DNA from: Myxococcus stipitatus
Lineage (GTDB): Bacteria; Myxococcota; Myxococcia; Myxococcales; Myxococcaceae
Direction of reading: 5' to 3'
DNA length: 64,000 nt
NCBI RefSeq assembly: GCF_021412625.1
Contig: NZ_JAKCFI010000005.1
Coordinates: forward strand, 496,001-560,000
Numbering within the stretch: the first letter of the stretch is position 1; each line of letters opens with the position of its first letter. The notes beneath the pieces are model-generated. The model made no database searches and was not told where the DNA came from. It was given only the letters and a program-made list of their open reading frames with translations. A program made the translations under genes and the position numbers. This document shows positions 55,666 to 64,000 of this stretch, in pieces.

Positions 55666-55986
55666 ATGGGCATGATGAAGTTCGATATCCCCCACTCCCT
55701 CCCCAAGGACGAAGTGAAGAAGCGCGTCGAGCAGCTTCTCCAGTACTGGGGCACCAAGTACGGCGTGAAGGCGGACTGGCAGGGAGAGGGCGCGCGCATC
55801 GCCGGCAAGGTGATGGGCATCCAGCTGGATGCGTCCTTCAAGATCACCGACAAGGCCGTCGAGGGCGAGGGCACGGACCCGGGCATGCTGCTGCGCAGCC
55901 AGGCCAAGTCCTACCTCCAGAAGAAGTTCGGCTCCGTGCTGGACCCGAGCAAGTCGCTGGACCAGGTGAAGAGCACCCTCGACTGA
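55666..55986 (+). CDS. Polyhydroxyalkanoic acid system-type (PHA_gran_rgn) small protein
   Basis: A 106-residue protein: MMKFDIPHSLPKDEVKKRVE, QLLQYWGTKYGVKADWQGEG, MGIQLDASFKITDKAVEGEG and the helical tail AKSYLQKKFGSVLD. This matches the short family annotated as PHA system/granule regulation, a START-like beta-alpha fold found in many proteobacteria. AGGAG 8 bases before the ATG confirms the start; an upstream in-frame start would include non-gene sequence. Whether this strain makes PHA is unknown. Confidence 0.85.
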   Translation: MGMMKFDIPHSLPKDEVKKRVEQLLQYWGTKYGVKADWQGEGARIAGKVMGIQLDASFKITDKAVEGEGTDPGMLLRSQAKSYLQKKFGSVLDPSKSLDQVKSTLD

Positions 55987-56005
55987 GGGCGCCCGTCCCG
56001 CCGGC

Positions 56006-57949
56006 TCAGTGCGGGGGCTGCTCTTCCAGCGCGGCGAGCGCATAGCGCGCCGCGCGGGAGATGGCCTCCGCCGAGTCGGGCATCTCCGGGTAGTGCCCCG
56101 CCAGCGTGCGCTGAGGGAAGCGCAGCTGGGCGATGGCGTTGCGGTAGCTGCGGCGGGCCCCGTCCATGTCCTGGCTGCGCTCCTGCACCTGCGCCATCAG
56201 GTAGTGGCCGATGGCCAGCGTGGGCTCCAGGAAGAGCGCCTTGCCCAGCTCGGAGCGCGCCTCCTTCAGTTCCCCGGCCTGCAGCGCCGCCACCCCGCCG
56301 AACACGCGGGCCTCCACGCACAGCGGCTCGCGCTGGATGGCCTGGGCGAACGCGTCCCTCGCCTCCGGGATGCGACCGGTGAGCGAGTAGAGATTGCCGA
56401 GCGTCAGGAGCGCGTCCAGGTCGCTGGGCTCGTCCACGAGCAACCGCTGCACGGCGGAGATGGCGCCCGGGAAGTCCCCCTGGGTCATCTTCCGCACGGC
56501 CATGGCCAGCCGCTCCGCGGGGGGGAGCAGCTGGGGCCACGCGGACTGGACCGGCACCTCGCCGGTGATGGTGCGCGCGGGCACGCCCACGGCGGGAATC
56601 TCCACCGTCGGCCGCGTGCGGCCGCCCTCCCCCCCCACCGCCGGCAACTGGACGGTGATGCGTGGACGGCCCAGGTCATTGGTCCGGGCCGCGGCGGTCC
56701 CCGGCGAGCCGGCCGGGGCCGGGGTCGCGGGCGCGCCCACGGACGGGAACGTCCCCGTCGTACCAGGGGCCCGCGTCGGCACCGTCGTCGGCATCGGAGG
56801 GAACGTCCCCGGCGGTTGGGGCGCCGCGGGGCGGTGCGCGGGAGGAGACACCGCGGGGAAGCTGCCCATGTGCGGCGCGCCGGGGCTGTGCGCGGGCAGC
56901 GGGGCCACCGCGGGGAACGAACCGCTGAGCGGCCCGGGCACGCGAGCAGACAGGTCGGTCGCGGCCGGACGGGGCCGACCTCCCGCGGGCTCGATGGCGG
57001 GCCGCGCGTAGACGGCCGGAGAGAAGGGCTCCGGCTCCGGCTTGCGCTCCGCGGACTCCTGGCCGGGGTACGGGTGGATGCGCAGGGGCGGCGGGCGGTA
57101 GGCCCTGTCGCTCGGCGGACGGCGGTACACGAAGGCGCCGTCCACTTCGATCATCTCGAAGCGGTCGAAGACCTTGAAGAGGCTCTCCGAGTACCCCAGG
57201 AACAAGAGCCCGCCGGGGCGCAGCACGCTGAGGAACCGGTCCATCAACCCGCGGATGGTGGGCAGGTCGAAGTAGATGATGACGTTGCGGCAGAGGATGA
57301 GGTCCAGCGACGACAACGCCACCTTGTCGAACACGGGGACGGCCAGGTTCTGCCCGTCGAAGCGGATGTACTCACGCAGCGTGGGCAGCGCCTCGTGCCC
57401 GTCCTCGACGGGGCGGAAGAAGCGCGCCAGCCGCTCGGGCTGGATGCCGGCGCTGCGGCGCGCGTTGAAGCGCCCCTGCCGCGCGGCCTCGACCGCGGCC
57501 AGGTTCAGGTCGGTGGCCCACAGGTCCACCTCCACCGCCAGCGCGCCCAGCTCCGCGAGCACCATGGCCACGCTGTAGGGCTCCTCGCCCGTGGCGCAAC
57601 CGGCGGACCAGACGGAGACCTTGCGCATCTCCCGCCGCGCGCGCGCCAGCAGGTCCGGCAGCACGCTCTGCTCCAGCGCGCGGAACTGCTTGGCGTCGCG
57701 GAAGAACTCCGTGTGCCCCACCGTCACCAGCGGCAACAGCGCGCGCAGCTCCTCCTCGCCGCCAGGGCCCGTCAACCGCTGGAGGTAGTGCTCCGGCTCG
57801 TCCACGCCCAGCACCGGCATGCGCGTCGACAACGCCAGCCGGAGGCTGTGGAACCCATCCGGGGTGATCTTCAGCCCCGCGGACTCCAGCAGGAGCGCGG
57901 AGAGCTGCTGAAGCACCTTGTTGCTCACGTTCAGCACGCGTCCACCCAC
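56006..57949 (-). CDS. frzF: FrzF, CheR methyltransferase with TPR domain
   Basis: A 647-residue protein. Residues about 12-285 are a CheR domain: [32 protein letters not shown] (SAM-binding), [36 protein letters not shown] Pro/Gly-rich linker of about 170 residues carries repeated GSFPAV-like words. The last about 150 residues are TPRs ([49 protein letters not shown]). FrzF methylates the receptor FrzCD; its TPRs restrict which sites. Last gene of the frz operon. Start GTG at 57949 overlaps frzG; in-frame GTGs at 57937 and 57928 are alternatives. Confidence 0.93.
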   Translation of the reverse strand: MGGRVLNVSNKVLQQLSALLLESAGLKITPDGFHSLRLALSTRMPVLGVDEPEHYLQRLTGPGGEEELRALLPLVTVGHTEFFRDAKQFRALEQSVLPDLLARARREMRKVSVWSAGCATGEEPYSVAMVLAELGALAVEVDLWATDLNLAAVEAARQGRFNARRSAGIQPERLARFFRPVEDGHEALPTLREYIRFDGQNLAVPVFDKVALSSLDLILCRNVIIYFDLPTIRGLMDRFLSVLRPGGLLFLGYSESLFKVFDRFEMIEVDGAFVYRRPPSDRAYRPPPLRIHPYPGQESAERKPEPEPFSPAVYARPAIEPAGGRPRPAATDLSARVPGPLSGSFPAVAPLPAHSPGAPHMGSFPAVSPPAHRPAAPQPPGTFPPMPTTVPTRAPGTTGTFPSVGAPATPAPAGSPGTAAARTNDLGRPRITVQLPAVGGEGGRTRPTVEIPAVGVPARTITGEVPVQSAWPQLLPPAERLAMAVRKMTQGDFPGAISAVQRLLVDEPSDLDALLTLGNLYSLTGRIPEARDAFAQAIQREPLCVEARVFGGVAALQAGELKEARSELGKALFLEPTLAIGHYLMAQVQERSQDMDGARRSYRNAIAQLRFPQRTLAGHYPEMPDSAEAISRAARYALAALEEQPPH

Positions 57950-58929
57950 TGCAGCAGCGTGGGGCCGATGCGCCCGAGCGGCAGCACCTCCTGCGCCGCG
58001 CCGAGCAACACCGCCTCGCGGGGCATGCCCCAGACGGCCGAGGTCTCCTCGTCCTGGGCGATGGTCCGCCCCCCCCGCTCCCGGATCTCCTTCAAGCCCC
58101 GCGCCCCGTCACGGCCCATCCCCGTCAGGATGACGCCGATGCAGCGCGGGCCGAAGGCTTCACCCGCGGAAGTGAGCAGCATGTCACACGATGGGCGGAA
58201 GCCCCTCAACGGCGGGCCGGAGTCCAGCTCCAGCCTGCCCTCGGGTCGCACCAACAGATGACTGCCAGACGGAGCGATGTACACCGCCCCGGGCACCATC
58301 ATCATGCCGTGCTCCGCTTCCTTGACCGCCAGCTCCGTCTCCATCGTCAACCAGTGCGCGAGCCCCTCGGTGAAGCCCTCGCTGATGTGCTGGCAGTAGG
58401 CGATGGGCGCGGGAAAGTCTCGCGGAATCTTTCCAAGCACACGGGCAACGGCCTTGGGCCCGCCCAGCGACGCGGCGATGGCCACGAGCGGGTACGGGGC
58501 CTGCGGCGGCTCCTCGCGGGGCGTGCGGGCGCCGAACCGCGTCTGGCGGACCGCCTTCACCTGGGCCAGCAGGACCAGCTTGCGGGCCACGTGCGCCCAG
58601 AACTCCGGCCCGGGCGTGGCGGGGCGCTCGATGACATCGAGGGCGCCCAGGGCCACGGCCTGGAAGGCCTCCTGGCCGGACAGCACGCCCGGGTGGAGCG
58701 CGAGCACCGGCACCGGGCGGCCATCCATCACCTGCTCGATGGCCTCCAGCGCCTCCAGGCCCGTCAGGTCGACGAGGAGCACGTCCGGGAAGTGCCGCTG
58801 GGTGGCGACGAGGGCGGTGGCGAAGTCCACCTCCGCGGGCCCCACCGGGACGAGCGAGTCGCCGTCGAACAGGCCGCGGGCCGCGAGCGCGCGCAGCCCC
58901 CTGCCCACCATGAGCACCCGGAACGCCAT
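57931..58929 (-). CDS. frzG: FrzG, CheB-type protein-glutamate methylesterase
   Basis: A 332-residue protein. The N-terminal about 110 residues form a receiver-like domain that is degenerate at the acidic pocket ([14 protein letters not shown]) with a possible acceptor Asp in [11 protein letters not shown]. The C-terminal methylesterase has the catalytic Ser in [11 protein letters not shown], the His in [14 protein letters not shown] and the Asp in [15 protein letters not shown]. FrzG removes methyl groups from FrzCD, opposing FrzF. The ATG at 58929 gives a length close to M. xanthus FrzG (about 334 residues, from memory); a TTG at 58953 would add eight residues. Confidence 0.92.
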   Translation of the reverse strand: MAFRVLMVGRGLRALAARGLFDGDSLVPVGPAEVDFATALVATQRHFPDVLLVDLTGLEALEAIEQVMDGRPVPVLALHPGVLSGQEAFQAVALGALDVIERPATPGPEFWAHVARKLVLLAQVKAVRQTRFGARTPREEPPQAPYPLVAIAASLGGPKAVARVLGKIPRDFPAPIAYCQHISEGFTEGLAHWLTMETELAVKEAEHGMMMVPGAVYIAPSGSHLLVRPEGRLELDSGPPLRGFRPSCDMLLTSAGEAFGPRCIGVILTGMGRDGARGLKEIRERGGRTIAQDEETSAVWGMPREAVLLGAAQEVLPLGRIGPTLLQWVDAC

Positions 58930-58963
58930 GCCTACCGCAGCCGTGCCGCCCAAACGTGGCTCC

Positions 58964-61258
58964 TCAGGTCAGCCGATCGATGGCCTGCGCGAGGACCTCC
59001 ACGCCCAGCTCCCCCTTGACGAGGTACGCGTCCGCGCCCGCGTCGAGGCCACGCCGCTTGTCCTCGGGCGAGGCGAGCGATGACAGGATGATGACCGGGA
59101 TGCGGGCCACGGCGGGCGTCGACTTGAGCCGCCGCGCCAGCGAGAAGCCGTCCATCTTCGGCATCTGCACGTCGGTGAGGATGAGGTCGTAGGTGTTGTT
59201 CTGCACCTTCCCGTAGGCCTCCTCGCCGTCCTGCGCCTCCTCCACCGTGTGGCCGAGCGCCTTGACCAGCGCGCCCTCCGTGGCCCGGGCGATGGGCGAG
59301 TCGTCCACCAGCAGCACCCGCAGGCGCTTGGCGGCGGGGGCCTGGGTGACGGGGCGGGCCATGCGGCGCACCTCCGCCATGATGTCCGGCACGTGCAGGA
59401 GCACCGCGATGCGGCCGTCCTCCAGCGCGGCGGTGCCGGCGATGAAGGGCGCGCCCTTGAGGAACTCGCCCCCGCACGGCTTCACCGCCACCTCGCGCTC
59501 GTCCACGAAGCCGTCCACCACGAGCGCCGCGTGGTCCTCGCCATGGCGCACCACCACCGCCGGTGGGCGGTCGAAGCGGTTGCCGCCGTTGAGGCCCAGC
59601 AGCGGCCCCAGCGCCACCAGCGCCGTGGGCTTGCCCCGGTGCCGCACCGCCAGGGTGCCGAAGATCTCCAGCCGGTCCTCCGGCTTGACGCGCATCACCG
59701 CTTCCACGTCCGCGGCGGGCATGCCGTAGACGTCGTCGCCCAGGCGCACCAGCAGCACCTTCATCAACGCGAGCGACTGCGGCAGGCGCAGGGTGATGGT
59801 GGTGCCACGGCCGATGCGGCTGGACACGCCGACCGAGCCGCCCAGCGTCTCCACCTTGCGCTTCACCACGTCCATGCCCACGCCGCGGCCGGACAGCTCG
59901 CTGACCTGCTCGCGCGTGGAGAAGCCGGGGCGGAAGATGAGCTCGATGGCCTCGCGCTCCGACAGCGCGGCGGCGTGCACCGCGGTGATGAGCCGCTTGT
60001 TGATGGCCACCTGGCGCAGGCGCTCCGGGTCGATGCCGCGCCCGTCGTCCTCCACCTCGATGTGGAGCATGTCGCCGTCGACGCGCACGCGGATGCGCAC
60101 GCGCCCCATCAGCGGCTTGCCGAGCTGCTGGCGCGTGTCCGGCGACTCGAGGCCGTGGTCCACCGCGTTGCGCAGCAGGTGGACCAGCGCGTCGCGCACG
60201 TCGCCCAGCATGGACCGGTCCACGCCGATGTCGGCGTTCTCGATGAGCAGGTCCACTTCCTTGGCCTGCGTGCGCGCCATGTCCCGCACCGCGCGCGGGA
60301 AGGCGTCGAACACCGTGGACAGCGGCACCAGCCGGGCCTCGGCCACGTGGTCCGCCATCTTCGACAGGTTGCCGTGCAGCGTGTTGATGCCGTCGTCGTT
60401 GCGCCGCACGAAGCGGAACGCGTCGTCGCGCAGCATGTGGAGATCGCTCTCCACGCGGTCCAGTAGCCCGCGCATCTCCGGGGAGATGTCGATCTGCTCC
60501 GCGAGCCGCAGGAAGCGATCCCCCAGGCGGCTGAAGCGCTCGAAGAGCGCCTCCGTCTCCGAGCTGCGCAGCCGTCCCCGCGCGCTCTCCACGAGCAGGT
60601 CACCCGCCAGCAGCCCCAGCGAGTCGAGCACCTCCACGTTGACGCGGATGGTGCGGTCGGCGATGGCCGACTTGGCCGCGCTGGGCGCCTCCTCCTCCAC
60701 CTTCGCTGGCGCGGCCTCCGCCTTCACGGGCGCGGCCACGGGGGCCGCGGGCGCGACGACCGGCTGCGCCACGGGCGGGGCCACCGGCGCGACCGGAGCG
60801 GAGTCCACCGCCGGCATGGGAGGGGGCGTGGGCCTGGGGGCGGCCGGACGCGCGCCGGGGATGGCGGGCGCGGGCTGCCCGGAGACCTCCGCCATCGCGC
60901 GCACCATCTCCTCGCTGGCGGTGGTGCCCGTGTTGGCGCCGGACAGGTCCTCGATGAGGTCGGAGAGGACGTCGCACGCACGGAGCATGACGTCCGTGGC
61001 GATCTCCGTGGCCGTGCGGCCCTCGCGCTCGGCGCGCAGGACGTCCTCCGCGGCGTGCGCCAGCTGACCGATGGCGGCCAGGCCCAGCATGCGGGCCTCG
61101 CCCTTCATCGTGTGCAGCTCGCGCGCGACGTCGTCCGCGGCCTGGTCCGCGGTCTCCTTCTCCAGGTCCAGTACGCCGAGCTGGATCTTCTGGAGCCGGT
61201 CGGCCGTGACCTCCTGGAACTTCTTCAGGAGGGATTTCTTGAGAGCCTCGGTATCCAT
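58964..61258 (-). CDS. frzE: FrzE, CheA-CheY fusion histidine kinase
   Basis: A 764-residue hybrid kinase. The HPt domain holds ARELHTMKGEARMLG with the phosphorylated His at residue 49, the same position as in M. xanthus FrzE. An Ala/Pro linker (about 145-200), dimerisation and HATPase domain (LVHLLRNAVDHGLESPDTR, EDDGRGIDPERL, GRGVGMDVVKRKVE) and a CheW-like domain (LGDDVYGMPAADVEAVM) follow. The C-terminal receiver reads RVLLVDDSPIARATEG and LILTDVQMPKMDGF, acceptor Asp near residue 696. FrzE is activated by FrzCD via FrzA and passes phosphate to FrzX and FrzZ, setting reversal frequency of gliding cells. Confidence 0.95.
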   Translation of the reverse strand: MDTEALKKSLLKKFQEVTADRLQKIQLGVLDLEKETADQAADDVARELHTMKGEARMLGLAAIGQLAHAAEDVLRAEREGRTATEIATDVMLRACDVLSDLIEDLSGANTGTTASEEMVRAMAEVSGQPAPAIPGARPAAPRPTPPPMPAVDSAPVAPVAPPVAQPVVAPAAPVAAPVKAEAAPAKVEEEAPSAAKSAIADRTIRVNVEVLDSLGLLAGDLLVESARGRLRSSETEALFERFSRLGDRFLRLAEQIDISPEMRGLLDRVESDLHMLRDDAFRFVRRNDDGINTLHGNLSKMADHVAEARLVPLSTVFDAFPRAVRDMARTQAKEVDLLIENADIGVDRSMLGDVRDALVHLLRNAVDHGLESPDTRQQLGKPLMGRVRIRVRVDGDMLHIEVEDDGRGIDPERLRQVAINKRLITAVHAAALSEREAIELIFRPGFSTREQVSELSGRGVGMDVVKRKVETLGGSVGVSSRIGRGTTITLRLPQSLALMKVLLVRLGDDVYGMPAADVEAVMRVKPEDRLEIFGTLAVRHRGKPTALVALGPLLGLNGGNRFDRPPAVVVRHGEDHAALVVDGFVDEREVAVKPCGGEFLKGAPFIAGTAALEDGRIAVLLHVPDIMAEVRRMARPVTQAPAAKRLRVLLVDDSPIARATEGALVKALGHTVEEAQDGEEAYGKVQNNTYDLILTDVQMPKMDGFSLARRLKSTPAVARIPVIILSSLASPEDKRRGLDAGADAYLVKGELGVEVLAQAIDRLT

Positions 61259-61297
61259 GGGCGGCGGGCGCCGGGCGCCCTCCCCTTCCCGGAAGTG

Positions 61298-62554
61298 CTA
61301 GTCGGCCTTGAAGCGCTTGATGAGCTCCGCCAGGCGGCCCGCGAGCTGCGTGAGCTCCGCCGCGGCCCCCGTCGCCTGCTTCGACGCCTGCGTCGTCTGG
61401 CGCGTCACGTCCTCGATCTCCGCCATGGACGCCACGACCTGCTCGGTGGCCGTGCGCTGCTGCTGGGTGGCGAGGTTGATGACGCGCGCCGCGTCGCTCG
61501 TCTCCTGGACGCCGGCGAGGATGCCCTCGACGGCCTGGGCCGCGACGGCGCCCAGCTTCTCACCGGACTCGGTGGCGGACTTGGACGCCTCGGCGGCGCC
61601 CGCGGCCGCGGCGGTGGCCTCGCGGATCTCCGTGATGAGGTTCTTGATCTCCTTGGTGGAGTCCAGGACGTTCTCCGCCAGCCGGCGCATCTCCGCCGCG
61701 ACGATGGAGAAGCCCTTGCCCGCCTCACCCGCGCGGCTGCCCTCCAGCGCCGCGTTCAGCGCGAGCAGATCCGAGCGGTCGGCGATCTCGTCGATGACCT
61801 CCACCACCGTGCCGATGCGCTCCACGCGCTTGGACAGCTTGGCGATGGAGTCCGCCACCGCGACGCCGTCGCTGCGGATCTGCTGCATGGCCTGGATGAA
61901 CTCGCCGATGGCGCCCCGGCCCGCGCGCGCCGCGCCGAGCGTCTCCTCGGCCACGCGCGCCACGCTGCCCGCGTTCTCCGCGATCTGCGCGGAGGCGTGC
62001 TTGAGCTCCTCCATGGTGGCGGTCGTCTCGTGGATGGCCGCCGCCTGCTCCGTGGAGGACGTCTCGTGCTGGGTGGAGGCGGCGAGCACCTGGTTGGCGG
62101 AGGAGGACAGCCGCAGGGCCGCCTCGTTGATCTCCCGCACGAAGGTGCGCAGCGTCTCGATGACCTTGCCGAAGCCCTCGAGGAGGGGGCCCAGCTGGGG
62201 GTCCTCGGTGGTGGTGTTCCACTGGGACAGGTCGCCCTCGCGCACCAGGCTGATGAGCGCGTCCAGGGCCTGGTCGATCTCCTGCGCCGCCACCTGCTTG
62301 CGGTGTTCGGAGGCGGCCAGGTTGTCCAGCACCTGGTTGAGCAACAGCGCCATCTCGTCGCCACCGGCGCCCACCAGTTCGCGCGGCACGCGGGCGTTCA
62401 GGTTGCCCGCGAGCACCTGGAGCATGGTGTCGGTGAAGAGCTTGAGGGAGGCCGGCTGCGGCGCGGGAGGAGTCCCCGTCGCCTTGGCGGCGGGAGCCTT
62501 CCGGGCGGCGCGGGCCTTGGACGCGGGCTTCTCGTTGGGAGTGTCCAGGGACAT
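61298..62554 (-). CDS. frzCD: FrzCD, cytoplasmic methyl-accepting chemoreceptor
   Basis: A 418-residue chemoreceptor without transmembrane helices. The basic N-terminus (NEKPASKARAARKAPAAKATG) is the region that binds the nucleoid in M. xanthus. A HAMP-like/DUF part (GDEMALLLNQVLDNLA) follows. Then comes the long coiled-coil signalling domain with the hairpin tip VEVIDEIADRSDLLALNAALEGSRAGEAGKGFSIVA, where receptor, FrzA and FrzE meet. Gln/Glu pairs for methylation lie on both arms. It is the receptor of the Frz system. Confidence 0.95.
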   Translation of the reverse strand: MSLDTPNEKPASKARAARKAPAAKATGTPPAPQPASLKLFTDTMLQVLAGNLNARVPRELVGAGGDEMALLLNQVLDNLAASEHRKQVAAQEIDQALDALISLVREGDLSQWNTTTEDPQLGPLLEGFGKVIETLRTFVREINEAALRLSSSANQVLAASTQHETSSTEQAAAIHETTATMEELKHASAQIAENAGSVARVAEETLGAARAGRGAIGEFIQAMQQIRSDGVAVADSIAKLSKRVERIGTVVEVIDEIADRSDLLALNAALEGSRAGEAGKGFSIVAAEMRRLAENVLDSTKEIKNLITEIREATAAAAGAAEASKSATESGEKLGAVAAQAVEGILAGVQETSDAARVINLATQQQRTATEQVVASMAEIEDVTRQTTQASKQATGAAAELTQLAGRLAELIKRFKAD

Positions 62555-62559
62555 TGCGG

Positions 62560-62940
62560 TCAGTGCCTTCCTTGCGTTCCTTGGGTCCTGGCGGTTTCCA
62601 CCAGGTCGATCAGCAGCACGGTATGGGCCTCGTCCAGGCACACACCGACAGCATAGGGGGCCGCGCCCGTGGTGGGCGGCATGCGGCGAAGCTGGGTGAC
62701 GGGAATGGAACGGACGCCTCGCACGGCGTCCACCTTGAGGTGGCCCTCGCCCTCGGGCGTGTCGAACACGAGCGCGCGGTTGCCGCGGTGCAGCCGCCCC
62801 AGCTCCGGGAGGGTGATGTCCTCCGGGAGCGAGCGGTCGATGCGCAGCACCTGCGAGGCATCCGTGCCGAACACGCCCCCGCCAATCTCGAAGAAGAGGA
62901 TGTCCACATCCTGCTCCTCCAGGCCGTGCTCGTCGTTCAT
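62560..62940 (-). CDS. frzB: FrzB, CheW-like coupling protein
   Basis: A 126-residue CheW-domain protein (VDILFFEIGGGVFGTDASQVLRID, LPELGRLHRGNRALVFDTP, GHLKVDAVRGVRSIPVTQLRRMP). The second of two adjacent small CheW genes, it overlaps frzA (ATGA) and lies 5 bp upstream of frzCD. It matches FrzB by position and size. In M. xanthus FrzB couples other receptor inputs to the Frz pathway but is not needed for the core kinase activation. Confidence 0.9.
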   Translation of the reverse strand: MNDEHGLEEQDVDILFFEIGGGVFGTDASQVLRIDRSLPEDITLPELGRLHRGNRALVFDTPEGEGHLKVDAVRGVRSIPVTQLRRMPPTTGAAPYAVGVCLDEAHTVLLIDLVETARTQGTQGRH

Positions 62941-63419
62941 CGAGCCACCGCCCGCTGCCGCGCCGTCTGCAGCAGCTTGGAGAAGTTGAGCAGGTTGATG
63001 CTGTCCTGGGGCGTGGCCCCCGGGACGACGCCGAGCAGGTGTTCGGCCGCGGCGTCCCCGCCCAGCGGCGGTGGGAGGATGTCCGCCACCGGGATGCGGC
63101 GCAGGCCCAGCACCGTGTCCGCCACGACCCCGGCGACGATGCTGCCGGTGATGCCGACGAACAGGCGCGTGCGGGGGCCGATGCGCGCCTCTCCCTTGGA
63201 GAGGAAGCGCAGCAGGTCGACGACGGGGAGCACCTCGCCCCGGTGGCCCGTGACGCCCATGATGAAGGAAGGAGTCCTCGGCAGGGGGGTGAGCAGCCCG
63301 GCGCGGAACACCTCGAGGACGTTCTCGCTGGGCACCCCGAGCCGCAGGTCTCCCACCCGGAAGCAGAAGAACTCCTGCTCCGGCCGGGCCTGGGCGGCCA
63401 CGGCACGGTCCGGAGCCAT
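62937..63419 (-). CDS. frzA: FrzA, CheW coupling protein
   Basis: A 160-residue CheW protein (FFCFRVGDLRLGVPSENVLEVFRAG, LPRTPSFIMGVTGHRGEVLPVVDLLRFL, GSIVAGVVADTVLGLRRIP). It couples FrzCD to FrzE. The ATG at 63419 gives the length of M. xanthus FrzA (160 residues, from memory); a TTG at 63458 is possible. It opens the frzA-B-CD-E-G-F operon and is divergent from frzZ. Confidence 0.92.
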   Translation of the reverse strand: MAPDRAVAAQARPEQEFFCFRVGDLRLGVPSENVLEVFRAGLLTPLPRTPSFIMGVTGHRGEVLPVVDLLRFLSKGEARIGPRTRLFVGITGSIVAGVVADTVLGLRRIPVADILPPPLGGDAAAEHLLGVVPGATPQDSINLLNFSKLLQTARQRAVAR

Positions 63420-63588
63420 CCGGAGTGCTCGCTGGAGGGGAGTCGAGGTCGTGGTCAAGGCGCCGGAGTATCCGGAGGCCGCGAAAACGGGTCAAGGGGC
63501 GGACGATGACTGGCCGCCCGCTCGCCGTTTCGATGGTCCGCGCTCCACCAAAGGTGTAGGGTTGCACCCGGTTTCCTTGAGGAGGACG
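63420..63588. promoter_or_regulatory. Divergent promoter region of the frz operon and frzZ
   Basis: 169 bp between the frzA and frzZ starts. Both operons must be driven from here. GAGGAGGACG just before the frzZ ATG is a very strong ribosome-binding site. I see no convincing -35/-10 pair or repeated operator. Confidence 0.4.
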
Positions 63589-64000
63589 ATGTCGCGCGTA
63601 CTGGTCATTGACGACAGCCCGATGCTGGTGGAGCTCACCGTCCGGGCGCTGACCGCCGCAGGCTACCAGGCCAGCGGCGCCCAGGACCTGGCGAGCCTGG
63701 ACCAGAAGCTCTCCGAGGGGCCGTTCGCGCTCATCCTGATGGACGTGAACATGCCGGAGATGTTCGGCGACGACGTCGTCGAGTACCTCCGACGCCAGAA
63801 GAAGGTCACCTCCAAGCTGGTGCTCTACTCGGACATCTCCGAGGAGGAGCTGGCCGGCAAGACGCGGGCGTCCGGCGCGGATGGCTACATCCTCAAGAGC
63901 GGCGGCCTGGAGGCCGTGCTCGGCGGGGTGATGAACCTCATCGGCGCTCCCGCCCTGGGCGTCCCCGCGGCCGTGCCCGCTCCGGCGGCCCCCCCCGCCG
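63589..64000 (+). CDS. frzZ: FrzZ, dual response regulator (5' part only; runs off the window)
   Basis: 137 complete codons are present. The first receiver domain begins MSRVLVIDDSPMLVELT with the acceptor Asp at residue 52 in LILMDVNMPEMFGDD, the same position as the first Asp of M. xanthus FrzZ, and the Lys in GYILKSGG. The window ends in an Ala/Pro linker (PAAVPAPAAPP) that in FrzZ leads to a second receiver. FrzZ is the output regulator phosphorylated by FrzE. A strong GAGGAGG precedes the ATG. Confidence 0.92.
   Translation, partial: MSRVLVIDDSPMLVELTVRALTAAGYQASGAQDLASLDQKLSEGPFALILMDVNMPEMFGDDVVEYLRRQKKVTSKLVLYSDISEEELAGKTRASGADGYILKSGGLEAVLGGVMNLIGAPALGVPAAVPAPAAPPA

Noticed and set aside
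1..64000. tRNA genes, CRISPR arrays, IS elements or prophage genes
   Set aside because: None found: no cloverleaf-like TTCGAATCC context outside genes, no spaced direct repeats, no transposase or integrase motifs.

Overview
The window is GC-rich, densely coded DNA from a fruiting myxobacterium of the suborder Cystobacterineae (Myxococcus/Archangium/Cystobacter type). Four things point there: a complete frz motility chemosensory locus in the gene order known from Myxococcus xanthus, with the divergent frzZ; a carQRS light-response operon ending in a 111-residue CarS antirepressor; a DUF2378 protein, a family largely confined to myxobacteria; and very strong third-position GC. About 50 genes are supported. 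There are no tRNA or rRNA genes, IS elements, prophage genes or CRISPR arrays.

Layout. 0-9.2 kb: lipoprotein, a NarL-type two-component pair, a GH5 lipoprotein, and an ABC ATPase followed by a 1201-residue ABC permease fused to an M1-type metallopeptidase. 9.4-19.4 kb: an ankyrin protein, then a coenzyme-B12 mutase block (mutA, mutB, meaB and a fused icmF). 19.4-24.8 kb: TetR regulator divergent from a thioesterase with two tandem operator-like palindromes, DEAD-box helicase, and an EF-G paralogue preceded by an unannotated 33-codon leader ORF. 25.3-30.3 kb: cNMP-sensor protein, FKBP lipoprotein, metallophosphoesterase, carQRS. 30.5-34.4 kb: an orphan solute-binding protein, then a tightly overlapping three-gene cassette of RNA ligase, HAM1-like fusion protein and AbiEii-type nucleotidyltransferase. 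34.4-43.7 kb: outer-membrane candidate, AI-2E permease, a 39-residue Lys/Arg-rich protein, P1 peptidase, tandem ATP-grasp ligase, RDD protein, hemB. 44-50.6 kb: ABC export operon and a membrane/spermidine-synthase-like fusion. 50.6-56 kb: methyltransferase, DUF1015-like protein, membrane protein, class II photolyase, PHA-granule-type protein. 56-64 kb: frzF, frzG, frzE, frzCD, frzB, frzA (minus strand) and the start of frzZ (plus strand).

How the genes work together. The mutase block channels propionyl- and branched-chain acyl-CoA carbon through B12 radical chemistry, with MeaB and the built-in IcmF GTPase as cofactor chaperones. carQRS is the switch for light-induced carotenogenesis, and the photolyase 25 kb away serves the same stress. 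Frz proteins set the cell-reversal frequency of gliding cells. The best candidates for an undescribed system are the RNA ligase/HAM1/nucleotidyltransferase cassette (31.7-34.4 kb), which looks like an RNA-repair or conflict module, and the leader-peptide-controlled EF-G paralogue (24.75-25.14 kb). Coordinates of starts are by reading frame and ribosome-binding site; where two starts are possible both are given.
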